Positions 1 to 7,883 of a DNA stretch of 64,000 bases are shown here, piece after piece. Source of the DNA: Bacilli bacterium (lineage in GTDB: Bacteria > Bacillota_I > Bacilli_A > RF39 > UBA660); the NCBI GenBank assembly GCA_028694645.1, contig JAQVKM010000002.1:1-64000 (forward strand). The letters run 5' to 3'. Made by a program: the position numbers and the translations under genes. Numbering within the stretch: the stretch's first letter is position 1; each line of letters starts with the position of its first letter. The notes under the pieces are model-generated. The model saw only the letters and a list, made by a program, of their open reading frames with translations, ran no database searches and had not been told where the DNA came from.

Positions 1-8
1 CTCCAAAA
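1..8 (-). rRNA. 5' extremity of a 16S rRNA gene (partial, runs off left edge)
   Basis: Read on the minus strand, the last bases before the window edge are T-rich and end TTTGGAG. Many Firmicutes 16S genes begin TTTTTTGGAGAGTTTGATC. A tandem promoter and boxA-like leader lie at the correct distance upstream. Only a few bases are visible, so the identification rests on context. It could instead be another stable RNA gene of an rRNA operon. Confidence 0.6.
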
Positions 9-264
9 AAAAATAATTTATTTTATTTTTTAGAATTGTTTTGTTCCTAACTTTTGAATTGACTTTTTTGCTCAGTTTTCAAAGATCATTTGCCTTCTTT
101 CGTGAAAGCACTACTAATATATCAAATGAAACAACTCAAGTCAATACTTTATTAGTATTTTTTTAAGTTTTTTTACATTTGATATTCACTTTTTGCTTTT
201 TCGCTCAAAGTAGACTTAATATACCATTTTTTTTGATTTCATGTCAACCTTTTTTTGCCTTTTT
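9..264 (-). promoter_or_regulatory. rRNA operon leader with tandem promoters and boxA
   Basis: On the minus strand, P1 has TTGACA (242-247) and TATATT (218-223) with an 18-base spacer. P2 has TTGACT (139-144) and TATATT (116-121) with a 17-base spacer. Downstream, TGATCTTTGAAAAC (75-88) resembles the boxA antitermination element found in Bacilli rRNA leaders and spacers. A short hairpin CTTTC-GT-GAAAG lies at 96-107. The arrangement of two strong promoters, boxA and the 16S start is typical of Bacilli rRNA operons. No gene lies in this interval. Confidence 0.82.
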
Positions 265-798
265 TTAATTCTTTTTGATTTTTAAATATTCATCATAATA
301 AGCTAAGTTAACTTTATCATCAAAAGCCACAAAACCATCTTTATATAATTCTATTAAATCATTTAATCCATTTTTAATTGCTTTATCTAAATCATCTGAA
401 TAATTCATTATTTTTTTATGATATTTGTATTCCATTTTATCAAGTATCTTATATTCGCCTGTTGGAAATACTCTAAGATCTAAGTCATAATCAATATATT
501 TTATTGTATTGTCTTCTATGATAAATGGCGATGCAATATTACAATAATAGTATATGCCATCTTTTTTTAATTGTGCGATTATATTAAACCATTGATTTTT
601 AAAAAAATATAAAATTGCTGGTTCTTTTGTCTTCCACGCGCTACCTTCAGCTTTTCTCAATAATGTCTTGTTATTACCAAAAACAATGTAATCTTTTTTT
701 ATATCAAGAACAACTGCTTCATCACTTGCTCTTTCTATTTTTTGATTATGTTTATAACACTGAATTTGAAAATTATCTCCTATACATAATTTATTCAT
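265..798 (-). CDS. DUF402 nucleoside di-/triphosphatase (Ntdp/YgaC-like)
   Basis: This 177-residue soluble protein matches the DUF402 family of B. subtilis YgaC and S. aureus Ntdp, which are metal-dependent phosphatases acting on nucleoside tri- and diphosphates. Family-typical blocks are visible: QCYKHN near the start, REPAI-like KEPAILYF around residue 60, YYYCNIASP near 85, and the acidic YIDYDLDLRVFP block around 105 that supplies metal ligands. Length is normal for the family. The start has a GGTGAC-type ribosome site just upstream. It is divergently placed relative to nothing obvious and lies immediately upstream of the rRNA promoters, reading the same way. Function is inferred from family similarity. 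Confidence 0.9.
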   Translation of the reverse strand: MNKLCIGDNFQIQCYKHNQKIERASDEAVVLDIKKDYIVFGNNKTLLRKAEGSAWKTKEPAILYFFKNQWFNIIAQLKKDGIYYYCNIASPFIIEDNTIKYIDYDLDLRVFPTGEYKILDKMEYKYHKKIMNYSDDLDKAIKNGLNDLIELYKDGFVAFDDKVNLAYYDEYLKIKKN

Positions 799-850
799 TT
801 GTCACCTTCTTCATGTGTACATTATACTATTTTGAAGTAAAAAGGACAAG

Positions 851-878
851 AAAAAAGAAATCATTTGTATTTGATTCC
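851..878 (-). terminator. Rho-independent terminator of the S41 protease gene
   Basis: On the minus strand a GGAATCA/TGATTTC stem immediately follows the protease stop codon and is followed by a T-run. Confidence 0.6.
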
Positions 879-879
879 T

Positions 880-2121
880 TTATTTTGTTAAATATTCTAA
901 AGCACTTTGTAATTGATTGTCTGTTTCATTTGACGGATTAGTTTTATAGTTGTCACTTAATTCAATTTCAATATCCGGTTTAACTCCCACTTCATTAATC
1001 CATGTTCCGTTAGAAGTTAACCATTTTTTTGTTGTAAATTTATATTCTGTTCCATTTGATAAAGTTACTAATTCTTGAACTGTACCTTTTCCATAACTTG
1101 TTGTTCCAATTACTGTCGCTTTATATTGTTCCTGCATTGCTGAACTTAGAAGTTCTGAAGCTGATGCACTATTATTATTTTGTAAAATAACAATTGGATA
1201 TTTTTTTGTTGTTTTTCCGTTTGAATAATATTTTTTTATATCATCTTTTATTTGAATTTGATATATCACTTTATTTGAGTCTAATAAGCATGATAACATA
1301 TCAACAACAGCTGTCAAATGTCCTCCTGTATTATCTCTAACATCTATTATTAATGAATCGATATTTTTACTTTCAAGATCATTAACAGCGTCAACAAATT
1401 GTGATGCTGTATTTGCAGCAAATACAGATATATATATATAACCTACTTTTTTATTGTTTTTTTCAATTATTTCACTCGCTACTGATTGAAGTGTAACAAT
1501 TTCTCTAGTTATCGTCATCTCTATTTGTTGATTATCTCTTAAAACTTTTAATTTAAATTGTTCTTTATTATTTTCTTTAACATAATTAGATAAGGTTGTT
1601 GTTTTAGTATTAGATAAATTTGTATCATCTATTGATAAAATTATATCCATTGGTTTTAATCCTGCTTTTTGAGCAGGGGAATCATCAAAAACTTCATATA
1701 CAACTATATTATTTTCACTATCATTAACAATTTGAACGCCTATTCCACTATAACTTCCTGTTAATCTTATATTAAAATAATTTTCATTTTCAATTGAAAC
1801 GGAATAATCATCACCTAAAGATTCTACCATTCCATTAATAGCTCCAGAAAGTATTTTGCTTTTATCAATATCTTCATAATAATTGTTAACAATGTAATCA
1901 TAGTTATCAATAAATTCTTGTAGGTACTCATCACTAGTTATTTGATCGATTTTCCCGTTTTCAATTTTTCTTTTATATTCTTTGTTTGATATAGCGTATC
2001 CCATTACTAAGCTAACTAAAGAAGTAGCTATTAATAGAAATACTACTTCTTTTATACTAAAACTATTTTTAATGTCTTTTTTTTTAGATTTAATCATTCT
2101 TTTTTTTTCAATTAATTTCAT
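880..2121 (-). CDS. S41 C-terminal processing protease (CtpA/CtpB-like)
   Basis: This 413-residue protein has one N-terminal membrane segment (about residues 25-45), a PDZ domain (about 105-190, GIGVQI) and a C-terminal S41 peptidase domain. The nucleophile lies in NSASASELLSSAMQ (about residue 320) and the catalytic lysine in SYGKGTVQ about 25 residues later. Such proteases cleave C-terminal tails of extracytoplasmic substrates. In B. subtilis, CtpB cleaves SpoIVFA to release pro-sigma-K processing. With a pro-sigma-K gene in this window a sporulation role is plausible, but general CtpA function is equally possible. It is followed by its own terminator and preceded by a small membrane protein gene. 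Confidence 0.92.
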   Translation of the reverse strand: MKLIEKKRMIKSKKKDIKNSFSIKEVVFLLIATSLVSLVMGYAISNKEYKRKIENGKIDQITSDEYLQEFIDNYDYIVNNYYEDIDKSKILSGAINGMVESLGDDYSVSIENENYFNIRLTGSYSGIGVQIVNDSENNIVVYEVFDDSPAQKAGLKPMDIILSIDDTNLSNTKTTTLSNYVKENNKEQFKLKVLRDNQQIEMTITREIVTLQSVASEIIEKNNKKVGYIYISVFAANTASQFVDAVNDLESKNIDSLIIDVRDNTGGHLTAVVDMLSCLLDSNKVIYQIQIKDDIKKYYSNGKTTKKYPIVILQNNNSASASELLSSAMQEQYKATVIGTTSYGKGTVQELVTLSNGTEYKFTTKKWLTSNGTWINEVGVKPDIEIELSDNYKTNPSNETDNQLQSALEYLTK

Positions 2122-2140
2122 TTTATATCATCCTCTTTAA

Positions 2141-2596
2141 TTATTCTCCAAGTATTTTTAATATCTCGGTTACTCCTTCATAATGTTCAACAATTGTATC
2201 ATTTTTAATTTTAATCAAAGTTGATTGTTTAAATGTTGGAAATTTATTTTCAAAGTTACTTACATCACCATAATACTTTTTATTCATAGTATTATCTAAT
2301 GTTGCTGTATATAATTTAATATCATTATTTTGTTGATAATTATAAGAGGTTTCATACAACGCAGAATAATCATCTGTTAATTGTACTAAAACATAATATT
2401 CATCTTGATTTTGATTATATATACTTCCTATTAAAATTTCATCATATTGAATTTCTGTTGAAAGATTGTTTTCTTTTTTTGTTGTTTTATTTTGAGTTAA
2501 TAAAATTGTTATTCCATAAAAAATTAATATAATTATAATTATAATAGTTAAAGTTTTAATAATTTTTGCTATATTGTATTCTTCATATGTTTTCAT
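2141..2596 (-). CDS. Membrane-anchored thioredoxin-like protein lacking CXXC
   Basis: This 151-residue protein has an N-terminal transmembrane helix (about 13-33) and a probable extracytoplasmic domain. The C-terminal half (YGDVSNFENKFPTFKQSTLIKIKND) resembles the second half of a thioredoxin fold, where a cis-proline-type segment precedes 'TLIKI-G' and a final helix. There is no CXXC and no cysteine at all, so redox activity is not expected. It resembles in layout the protein at 40308-40826. The gene ends 19 bases before the S41 protease start, and the two may be cotranscribed. I do not recognise a named family; the fold is inference. Confidence 0.6.
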   Translation of the reverse strand: MKTYEEYNIAKIIKTLTIIIIIILIFYGITILLTQNKTTKKENNLSTEIQYDEILIGSIYNQNQDEYYVLVQLTDDYSALYETSYNYQQNNDIKLYTATLDNTMNKKYYGDVSNFENKFPTFKQSTLIKIKNDTIVEHYEGVTEILKILGE

Positions 2597-2625
2597 AATA
2601 TCACCAAAAAGATTATATCATAGTT

Positions 2626-2658
2626 AATAAAAAATAGATATATTTTTATATCTATTTT
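2626..2658 (-). terminator. Terminator of the ydcC-like gene
   Basis: A long AT stem AAATAGATATA/TATATCTATTT is followed on the minus strand by a T-run. It sits directly after the ydcC-like stop codon. Confidence 0.7.
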
Positions 2659-2665
2659 TGGCATA

Positions 2666-3655
2666 TTATTTTCCAACAGGAATTGCACTAATTGAATTTA
2701 CTACTTCCAACAATTGTTCTTGACTCATTACCTCTGATACCGCATAATATTCCACACCATTTGAAATCCAACTGGCTGAATTTTCAGTTACACTTCCAAT
2801 TGTGTCTATTAGTATCTCTGGTTCACCATAAACATTTGTCATTTCATATTCATCTTTAATGTCTAGTGTTTCTTCAATCAACATGAACGAATTTTCTCCA
2901 GCAAACGTTAATATTATTCTTTCTCCATTTTCTAAAGACAAAGTATCTTGGCTTTGTAAATAAGTATTTGTAGGCATATACATTGGATATATTATGTCTT
3001 CAATTGTTTTCATAGTTTGTTCTGTTTTAATTTCAGAATTCATGTTTTTATCAATATCGAAATGATTATCATTAAATGTAGCATCCATATCTATTTTATT
3101 AAAATTCATTTTCATTTTAACTATATCTTTTTCATTTAATACTTCCACTTTGCTAATAATACCTTTTTTATTTAAATATATTTTTTGTTTTGTTAAATTT
3201 TTTTTATTTGAATAATCAACTTTGGTTGTAATAACAAATCCATCATCACTAGTTTTTATTTCTTTTTTAGAATCATTTTCAATATCATTCAATAATGTTT
3301 GCAGCAAATATACTTGAGAATTATTATAAGGCCAATCACTTTGAAATTTAAAACTTTTATTAAGTGATGGCGTCAACACGAAAACTCCCTCTTCATTTTT
3401 CAATATTATTTGTTCATGATTATTAGTCTTGTTTTTTAAACTAACTCTAAATTTATCATCTTTTTCATATGCTACATCTACATCGTATACATAACTATCA
3501 TCGTTATTTAGTATTTCTAAATTACCTGTTATATGATATGCATTATTTTTTTCAATTGATTTTTTTAATGTATCAACAATATTTTTTTCGTTTTTATCAA
3601 AGCAACCTGTAAAAAGAAGAGCAAATAATATAATAGGAATAATTTTTTTTCTCAC
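2666..3655 (-). CDS. ydcC: Sporulation lipoprotein, YdcC-like (LolA-fold)
   Basis: This 329-residue predicted lipoprotein carries a signal peptide ending in the lipobox LLFTGC (Cys about 18). It strongly resembles B. subtilis YdcC, a sigma-E-controlled sporulation protein with a LolA-like fold, related in fold to clostridial GerS. Diagnostic stretches are ILKNEEGVFVLTPSLNKSF and QSDWPYNNSQ around residues 85-115. The C-terminal part (ILTFAGENSFMLIEE, ENSASWISNGVEYY) also follows YdcC. The lipoprotein would sit outside the mother-cell membrane or in the intermembrane space of the forespore. It has its own terminator. The exact biochemical role of YdcC is not established. Confidence 0.88.
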   Translation of the reverse strand: MRKKIIPIILFALLFTGCFDKNEKNIVDTLKKSIEKNNAYHITGNLEILNNDDSYVYDVDVAYEKDDKFRVSLKNKTNNHEQIILKNEEGVFVLTPSLNKSFKFQSDWPYNNSQVYLLQTLLNDIENDSKKEIKTSDDGFVITTKVDYSNKKNLTKQKIYLNKKGIISKVEVLNEKDIVKMKMNFNKIDMDATFNDNHFDIDKNMNSEIKTEQTMKTIEDIIYPMYMPTNTYLQSQDTLSLENGERIILTFAGENSFMLIEETLDIKDEYEMTNVYGEPEILIDTIGSVTENSASWISNGVEYYAVSEVMSQEQLLEVVNSISAIPVGK

Positions 3656-3760
3656 TTTCTCACCTCATATTAGATTTCATTTAATTATACTTGTTTTTTT
3701 ATTAAAATATGAATATTTTTGATTTTTTAGTTAATTATATTTATATAGAAAGGAGCTCAT

Positions 3761-3958
3761 ATGGAAACTATTCAAAAAATTTGTTTGGTAATTACGATTA
3801 TAGGAGGTCTTTTATGGGGGCTTGTTGGGCTTTTCGATTTAGATCTAAAAGTAATGTTAGGTGATATGTATATGATTGCTAGAATAATCTATATAATCGT
3901 CGGGATAACAAGTATTATTAATATTGGATTATTGTTTGATCATATTGAAAACAAATAA
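3761..3958 (+). CDS. Small DUF378 membrane protein (YuzA-like)
   Basis: This 65-residue protein has two transmembrane helices and the DUF378 pattern: LVITIIGGLLWGLVGLFDLD in helix one, then ARIIYIIVGI. The AAAGGAG ribosome site lies 6-7 bases before the ATG. Family members are common in Bacilli and their function is unknown. It is monocistronic, convergent with cdaR, and shares a bidirectional terminator with it. A weak promoter (TTGATT then TATATA) is visible about 40 bases upstream. Confidence 0.85.
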   Translation: METIQKICLVITIIGGLLWGLVGLFDLDLKVMLGDMYMIARIIYIIVGITSIINIGLLFDHIENK

Positions 3959-3984
3959 AAACTTCATCAATGATGAAGTTTTTA
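3957..3984. terminator. Bidirectional terminator between DUF378 gene and cdaR
   Basis: AACTTCATC-AAT-GATGAAGTT is flanked by A-run and T-run, so it can serve both convergent genes. Confidence 0.8.
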
Positions 3985-3986
3985 TC

Positions 3987-5342
3987 TTATTTCTCTACTA
4001 TTTTAATTTTAACCTTTTTAGTTTTTGGTGTATATGTTACTCTCGAATCACTACCTATAACTTCAACTTCAACTTCATATTCTCCTGCACCAAGACCTGA
4101 TAAATCTATATATGCAGAAACATCTTCAGCAGATATTGCATTTATAACACTACTAACTCCTTTTAAATTAACAGTTATTTTGGTAGCTGTTTCACTTGTT
4201 CCTTGAACTGTATAATTTTCTCCAAGATTTTCCCAAGTTATACCTACATTTTCTAAGTCACGGCTAGATATTTCACCTAATGCTACTCCCACTGTTATAT
4301 TTGTAAGAGAAAGTGATTTAATTCCTACTGGTTTTGTTAATTCAACTTTAAAATTTTTATCTTCTTTTAATCCTGTAACATCTATTTCTACAGGAATGTA
4401 TTTTAAGCTAGCTAAAGTTTCACTATCTCCATACACTGTAACTTTTGTTTCACTTAAATTAATTGAACTTATTGCTAAACCAAACGATACTTCCCCATTT
4501 GGAATTACTTTAATTGGTAATTCTTTGCTAGGAGATGCTATTTCCAAATTAACATCTATTGAAGCTGGAACAATTTCCACATCAACAACGTTTCCATCTG
4601 AATCATATGCTTTTAATGGAACATCTTTTAATGTTGCTGTTCCAATAACTTGATCAACAATATTTTTTATATCAACTAAAGCTTTAACCTCAGCTACTTG
4701 TTCTAATTGATGTTCAGCTCCTTTAATAACAACTTTATCAGTATCATAATTAACACTATCAATAACTAATTTTGAATCTAAACTGTCTTGATTTAATATA
4801 TCTACTGATATTGTTCTTGTTTCAGAAACTTTCGGATAAATAATAACTGTAGCAACTGAAGGATTTACCATATATTCAATTGACCCTGTGTTTTGAGTAT
4901 ATTTAATATTAACCTTATGAGTTCCTGGTTTTAAACCACTTAAATCAACTGTTACATCATGTGAAGATGTTTGCTTTGCTATATAAAGATCTGTTTTACT
5001 ACCAATTAAAGTAATATCAACAGTTTCCGGCAATCCCTCTACAACATATGCTTCTTCATTATAAATTACATTAACTGGTTGGCTTTTTAATACCTCCGCA
5101 GTATTATCATTAAAAATAAGAATTTTTTGGTCAATCATTATAAATATTGATACTGACAAAAATAATGAAATAAAAAGCAACGTGTTTGTTTTTGTTAACC
5201 AATTTTCCAATTTCTTGCCAGATCTATCAAATCTAGAAGTTACTGCTAAAACAATTTTTGTTATAGGAACGACTATTTTTTTATCTATAAATATAATTAT
5301 GCTTTTAAAAAAGTTTTTAATTGTTTTCAATAACTTTTTCAC
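3987..5342 (-). CDS. cdaR: c-di-AMP cyclase regulator CdaR (YbbR domains)
   Basis: The protein has a positively charged N-terminus, one transmembrane helix (LLFISLFLSVSIFIMI) and a series of YbbR repeats outside the membrane, as in CdaR, which binds and modulates the membrane cyclase CdaA. The ORF track starts at 5363 with MMRRK, but those codons lie on the AGGAGGAAG ribosome site. A GTG at 5342 (V-K-K-L-L) has ideal spacing, giving about 451 residues. The start overlaps the end of cdaA by about 26 bases, which indicates translational coupling. In many Bacilli glmM follows cdaR; here a convergent DUF378 gene follows instead, so glmM is elsewhere or absent. Confidence 0.92.
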   Translation of the reverse strand: MKKLLKTIKNFFKSIIIFIDKKIVVPITKIVLAVTSRFDRSGKKLENWLTKTNTLLFISLFLSVSIFIMIDQKILIFNDNTAEVLKSQPVNVIYNEEAYVVEGLPETVDITLIGSKTDLYIAKQTSSHDVTVDLSGLKPGTHKVNIKYTQNTGSIEYMVNPSVATVIIYPKVSETRTISVDILNQDSLDSKLVIDSVNYDTDKVVIKGAEHQLEQVAEVKALVDIKNIVDQVIGTATLKDVPLKAYDSDGNVVDVEIVPASIDVNLEIASPSKELPIKVIPNGEVSFGLAISSINLSETKVTVYGDSETLASLKYIPVEIDVTGLKEDKNFKVELTKPVGIKSLSLTNITVGVALGEISSRDLENVGITWENLGENYTVQGTSETATKITVNLKGVSSVINAISAEDVSAYIDLSGLGAGEYEVEVEVIGSDSRVTYTPKTKKVKIKIVEK

Positions 5343-6144
5343 TATCGTCTTCCTCCTCATCATCTATTAATATAGATTTCTTTGGTCGCAATTCTTCTAG
5401 CAAGGTCATCTTAACTTCATCTAATGTTAAATTATAGCTAAGTTCTCCATTCATTGCAATTGAAAGTCTACCTGTTTCTTCTGAAACTACTAGTGCGATA
5501 CAATCTCCAGTTTCAGATATTCCTAATGCTGCTCTATGACGAGTTCCAAGCCTTTTACTTATTTTTAAATTATCACTTGTTGGAAAAACTGCTCCAGCAC
5601 TACTTATTTTATCCCCTTGAATTATTACTCCACCATCATGTAGTGGGTTGTTTGGGAAAAATATAGAAATAAGTAGATCTGCTGATATATCAGCATATAT
5701 TTTTTTAGAACGAGTAATATAATCTGTTAAACTATTGTCTCGTTCAATTATAATCAAAGCGCCAATTCTTTCTTTTTTTAAAACTTCCATAGCTCCAACT
5801 ATTTCATAAACAACTTTTTCTCTTTCATCAACTGTAAGAATTTTATGTCTACCTAACAACTGACTTCTACCTAGATATTCCAACACATTTCTAATTTCTG
5901 GTTGAAATATTACAATTAAAGCTAAAGGCCCCCATGTAATTACATAATCAAGTAAATAACCAACTGTAACCAAATCAAATAAATCACTTGCTATCTTTAA
6001 AGCAAGTAATATAAGTATCCCTTTAAAAATTAAAATCATTTTTACATTTTTTCTTAAATTTTTCAAAATATAATAAAGTACTAGCCAAACTAGTAATACA
6101 TCTATTAACTTAGTAAATAGATTTACAATGCTATCAAATGTCAT
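5317..6144 (-). CDS. cdaA: Diadenylate cyclase CdaA (DisA_N domain)
   Basis: This is a membrane diadenylate cyclase that makes c-di-AMP from two ATP. Three N-terminal transmembrane helices (about residues 1-80) precede the DAC domain. The catalytic DGA-type motif appears as HDGGVII and SSAGAVFP (about 165-185), and the RHR motif as GTRHRAALG (about 200). Length (about 275) matches CdaA. The track begins at 6156, but ATGGAGGTAAAT there contains the ribosome site, so ATG at 6144 (MTFDSI) is preferred. It is coupled to cdaR. c-di-AMP controls potassium, osmotic and wall homeostasis in Bacilli. Confidence 0.95.
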   Translation of the reverse strand: MTFDSIVNLFTKLIDVLLVWLVLYYILKNLRKNVKMILIFKGILILLALKIASDLFDLVTVGYLLDYVITWGPLALIVIFQPEIRNVLEYLGRSQLLGRHKILTVDEREKVVYEIVGAMEVLKKERIGALIIIERDNSLTDYITRSKKIYADISADLLISIFFPNNPLHDGGVIIQGDKISSAGAVFPTSDNLKISKRLGTRHRAALGISETGDCIALVVSEETGRLSIAMNGELSYNLTLDEVKMTLLEELRPKKSILIDDEEEDDSEKVIENN

Positions 6145-6234
6145 ATTTACCTCCATCTATCTGTCTAACAAATTATATCATAGTTAATAAATATTTTAAA
6201 TAGTATTTACCAAAAACTATTCATAAAATAAAAA

Positions 6235-6260
6235 AAATACTTTATTATTTCAAAGTATTT
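6235..6260 (-). terminator. Terminator of spo0A
   Basis: AAATACTTT-loop-AAAGTATTT with a following T-run on the minus strand overlaps the spo0A stop. Confidence 0.7.
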
Positions 6261-7029
6261 ATATTCCTATTTTATTACCTTCTAATTTCAATTTATCAGC
6301 AATTGTAACAATAAATTCCGAATTAGTTGGCTTAGCTTTATCTATATCAACACTATGACCAAAAATTTCTTCCATGAGATTCCAATCCCCTCTATTCCAG
6401 CTTACTTCTATTGCATGACGAATAGCTCGTTCTACTCTTGATACAGTTGTATCAAACTTTAAAGCTAGTTCTGGATAAAGTTCTTTTGTTATTCCACCAA
6501 TAACATCTGGTCTTTCATATATAACTCCAATGGCTTCTCTTATATATTGATATCCCTTTATATGTGATGGAATTCCAAGTTCATGTAAAACTTTTGTTAT
6601 AGATATCTGTAAATTATTATAATAAAAATCTATATTTTTTCCTATTTTTTCTTCTCTTCTACATGCCTCAAGTATTCTTTTTTCCAAATCATCTAATTCA
6701 AAAGGTTTTAAGATAAAATAATTTGTTCCATAATCCGAAACTTGTCTAATTACATCACTAGCATTATAGCTAGTTGCAACAACAACTTTTTTAATTATGT
6801 TTTTTTTCTTCATTTCTTCTAATACATACAACCCATCTTTTTTAGGCATTATCAAATCCAAAATAATTAAATCTATTTCATCTTTTTTCTCTTCAATTAT
6901 TTTCATTGCTTCTAAGCCATCAGATGCTTCTAAATCAATACTTATTTCACTACTACTACTAAAATACTCCTTAACCATATCAATCAAGTTGGTATTATCA
7001 TCTACCATTAGTACTCTTATTTTTTTCAT
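6259..7029 (-). CDS. spo0A: Sporulation master regulator Spo0A
   Basis: This 256-residue response regulator has an N-terminal receiver domain (VDDN near residue 10, phosphoacceptor in LIILDLIMPKKDG near 57, KPFELDDL near 107). The Spo0A-specific C-terminal DNA-binding domain includes HIKGYQYIREAI, the recognition-helix region TVSRVERAIRHAIEVSW, and the C-terminal NSEFIVTIADKL. Spo0A phosphorylated through the phosphorelay, or directly by kinases, commits Bacilli and Clostridia to sporulation. No kinase or Spo0F/Spo0B gene is in this window. It is monocistronic with its own terminator. A TATAAT-like element lies about 45 bases upstream of the ATG, but no confident sigma-H promoter was recognised. 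Confidence 0.97.
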   Translation of the reverse strand: MKKIRVLMVDDNTNLIDMVKEYFSSSSEISIDLEASDGLEAMKIIEEKKDEIDLIILDLIMPKKDGLYVLEEMKKKNIIKKVVVATSYNASDVIRQVSDYGTNYFILKPFELDDLEKRILEACRREEKIGKNIDFYYNNLQISITKVLHELGIPSHIKGYQYIREAIGVIYERPDVIGGITKELYPELALKFDTTVSRVERAIRHAIEVSWNRGDWNLMEEIFGHSVDIDKAKPTNSEFIVTIADKLKLEGNKIGI

Positions 7030-7141
7030 TTTCTCTTCCTCTCTAGTAGTACTTCCTTAGCATGTATATATTATACAATATTATGAAATCATATACTAGA
7101 GTTTTTTTTATCTATTTTTGTTTTTATTTGTTAAATATTGT

Positions 7142-7170
7142 AAAAAAAAGAAATTACTTATGCAATTTCT
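7142..7170 (-). terminator. Terminator of the pgk-tpiA operon
   Basis: AGAAATT-loop-AATTTCT overlaps the tpiA stop and is followed on the minus strand by eight Ts. Confidence 0.75.
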
Positions 7171-7880
7171 TCTATTATATTAATAAATTCTTCTTCTATT
7201 GTTGAATTATCACCTACCATTATTCCAGATAATTCAGAAATTTCTTTTATTTTTTTTATATTGTTTTTATCTATGCTTCCACCATATAGTACTTTGATAT
7301 TATTGAAATTGAAATTATTTTTTACTATTTCTTTTATATATAGTATAGCTTCTTTTATGTCTTTAATTTCTGGTATTATTTTTGTCCCTATTGCCCATAC
7401 AGGTTCATATACTACATATATATTATCAAAATTTTCAACGTTTCTTAAAGCTATAGTTAACTGTTTTTTCAAAATTCTTGTTGTTTTTAACATGTTTTTT
7501 TCTTCGTTTGTTTCACCAATACACAATATAACTTTTAAATCATATTTTAAACATTCTAATATTTTTTTGTTTATATCACTATCTGTTTCATTAAAATATA
7601 TTCGTCTATCACTATGACCTATGATTATATATTCAATTCCCATAGAAGCTGCTTGTTTAGGTGAAACTTCTCCCGTATAAGCTCCTTCGCTTCTAAAAAA
7701 AACATTTTGTAATCCAACTTTATATTTTTGCTTTAAAAAATATGGAACATAAATACTTGTAGGACAAATCACAACATTTTGATTATCAATTTTTTTATTA
7801 ATTGTTTTTAAATATTTACTCATATCAGAAGTAATCATCTTCATTTTTAAATTACCAATAATTAAAAATTCTTTTTTCAT
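7158..7880 (-). CDS. tpiA: Triosephosphate isomerase, divergent
   Basis: The enzyme interconverts dihydroxyacetone phosphate and glyceraldehyde 3-phosphate. At 240 residues it is slightly short of the usual about 250. The catalytic Lys (GNLKM, usual GNWKM), His (GHSDRR) and Glu (YEPVWAIGT) are present, as is YGGS. Three normally near-invariant positions differ: Trp after Asn-11 is Leu, the Glu of GHSERR is Asp, and the C-terminal phosphate loop VGGASL reads VGDNST. It is the last gene of a unit with pgk, a flippase-like protein and a glycosyltransferase (3-base gap to the latter). Isomerase identity is secure by overall alignment, but reduced or altered activity is possible. Confidence 0.9.
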   Translation of the reverse strand: MKKEFLIIGNLKMKMITSDMSKYLKTINKKIDNQNVVICPTSIYVPYFLKQKYKVGLQNVFFRSEGAYTGEVSPKQAASMGIEYIIIGHSDRRIYFNETDSDINKKILECLKYDLKVILCIGETNEEKNMLKTTRILKKQLTIALRNVENFDNIYVVYEPVWAIGTKIIPEIKDIKEAILYIKEIVKNNFNFNNIKVLYGGSIDKNNIKKIKEISELSGIMVGDNSTIEEEFINIIEEIA

Positions 7881-7883
7881 AAC

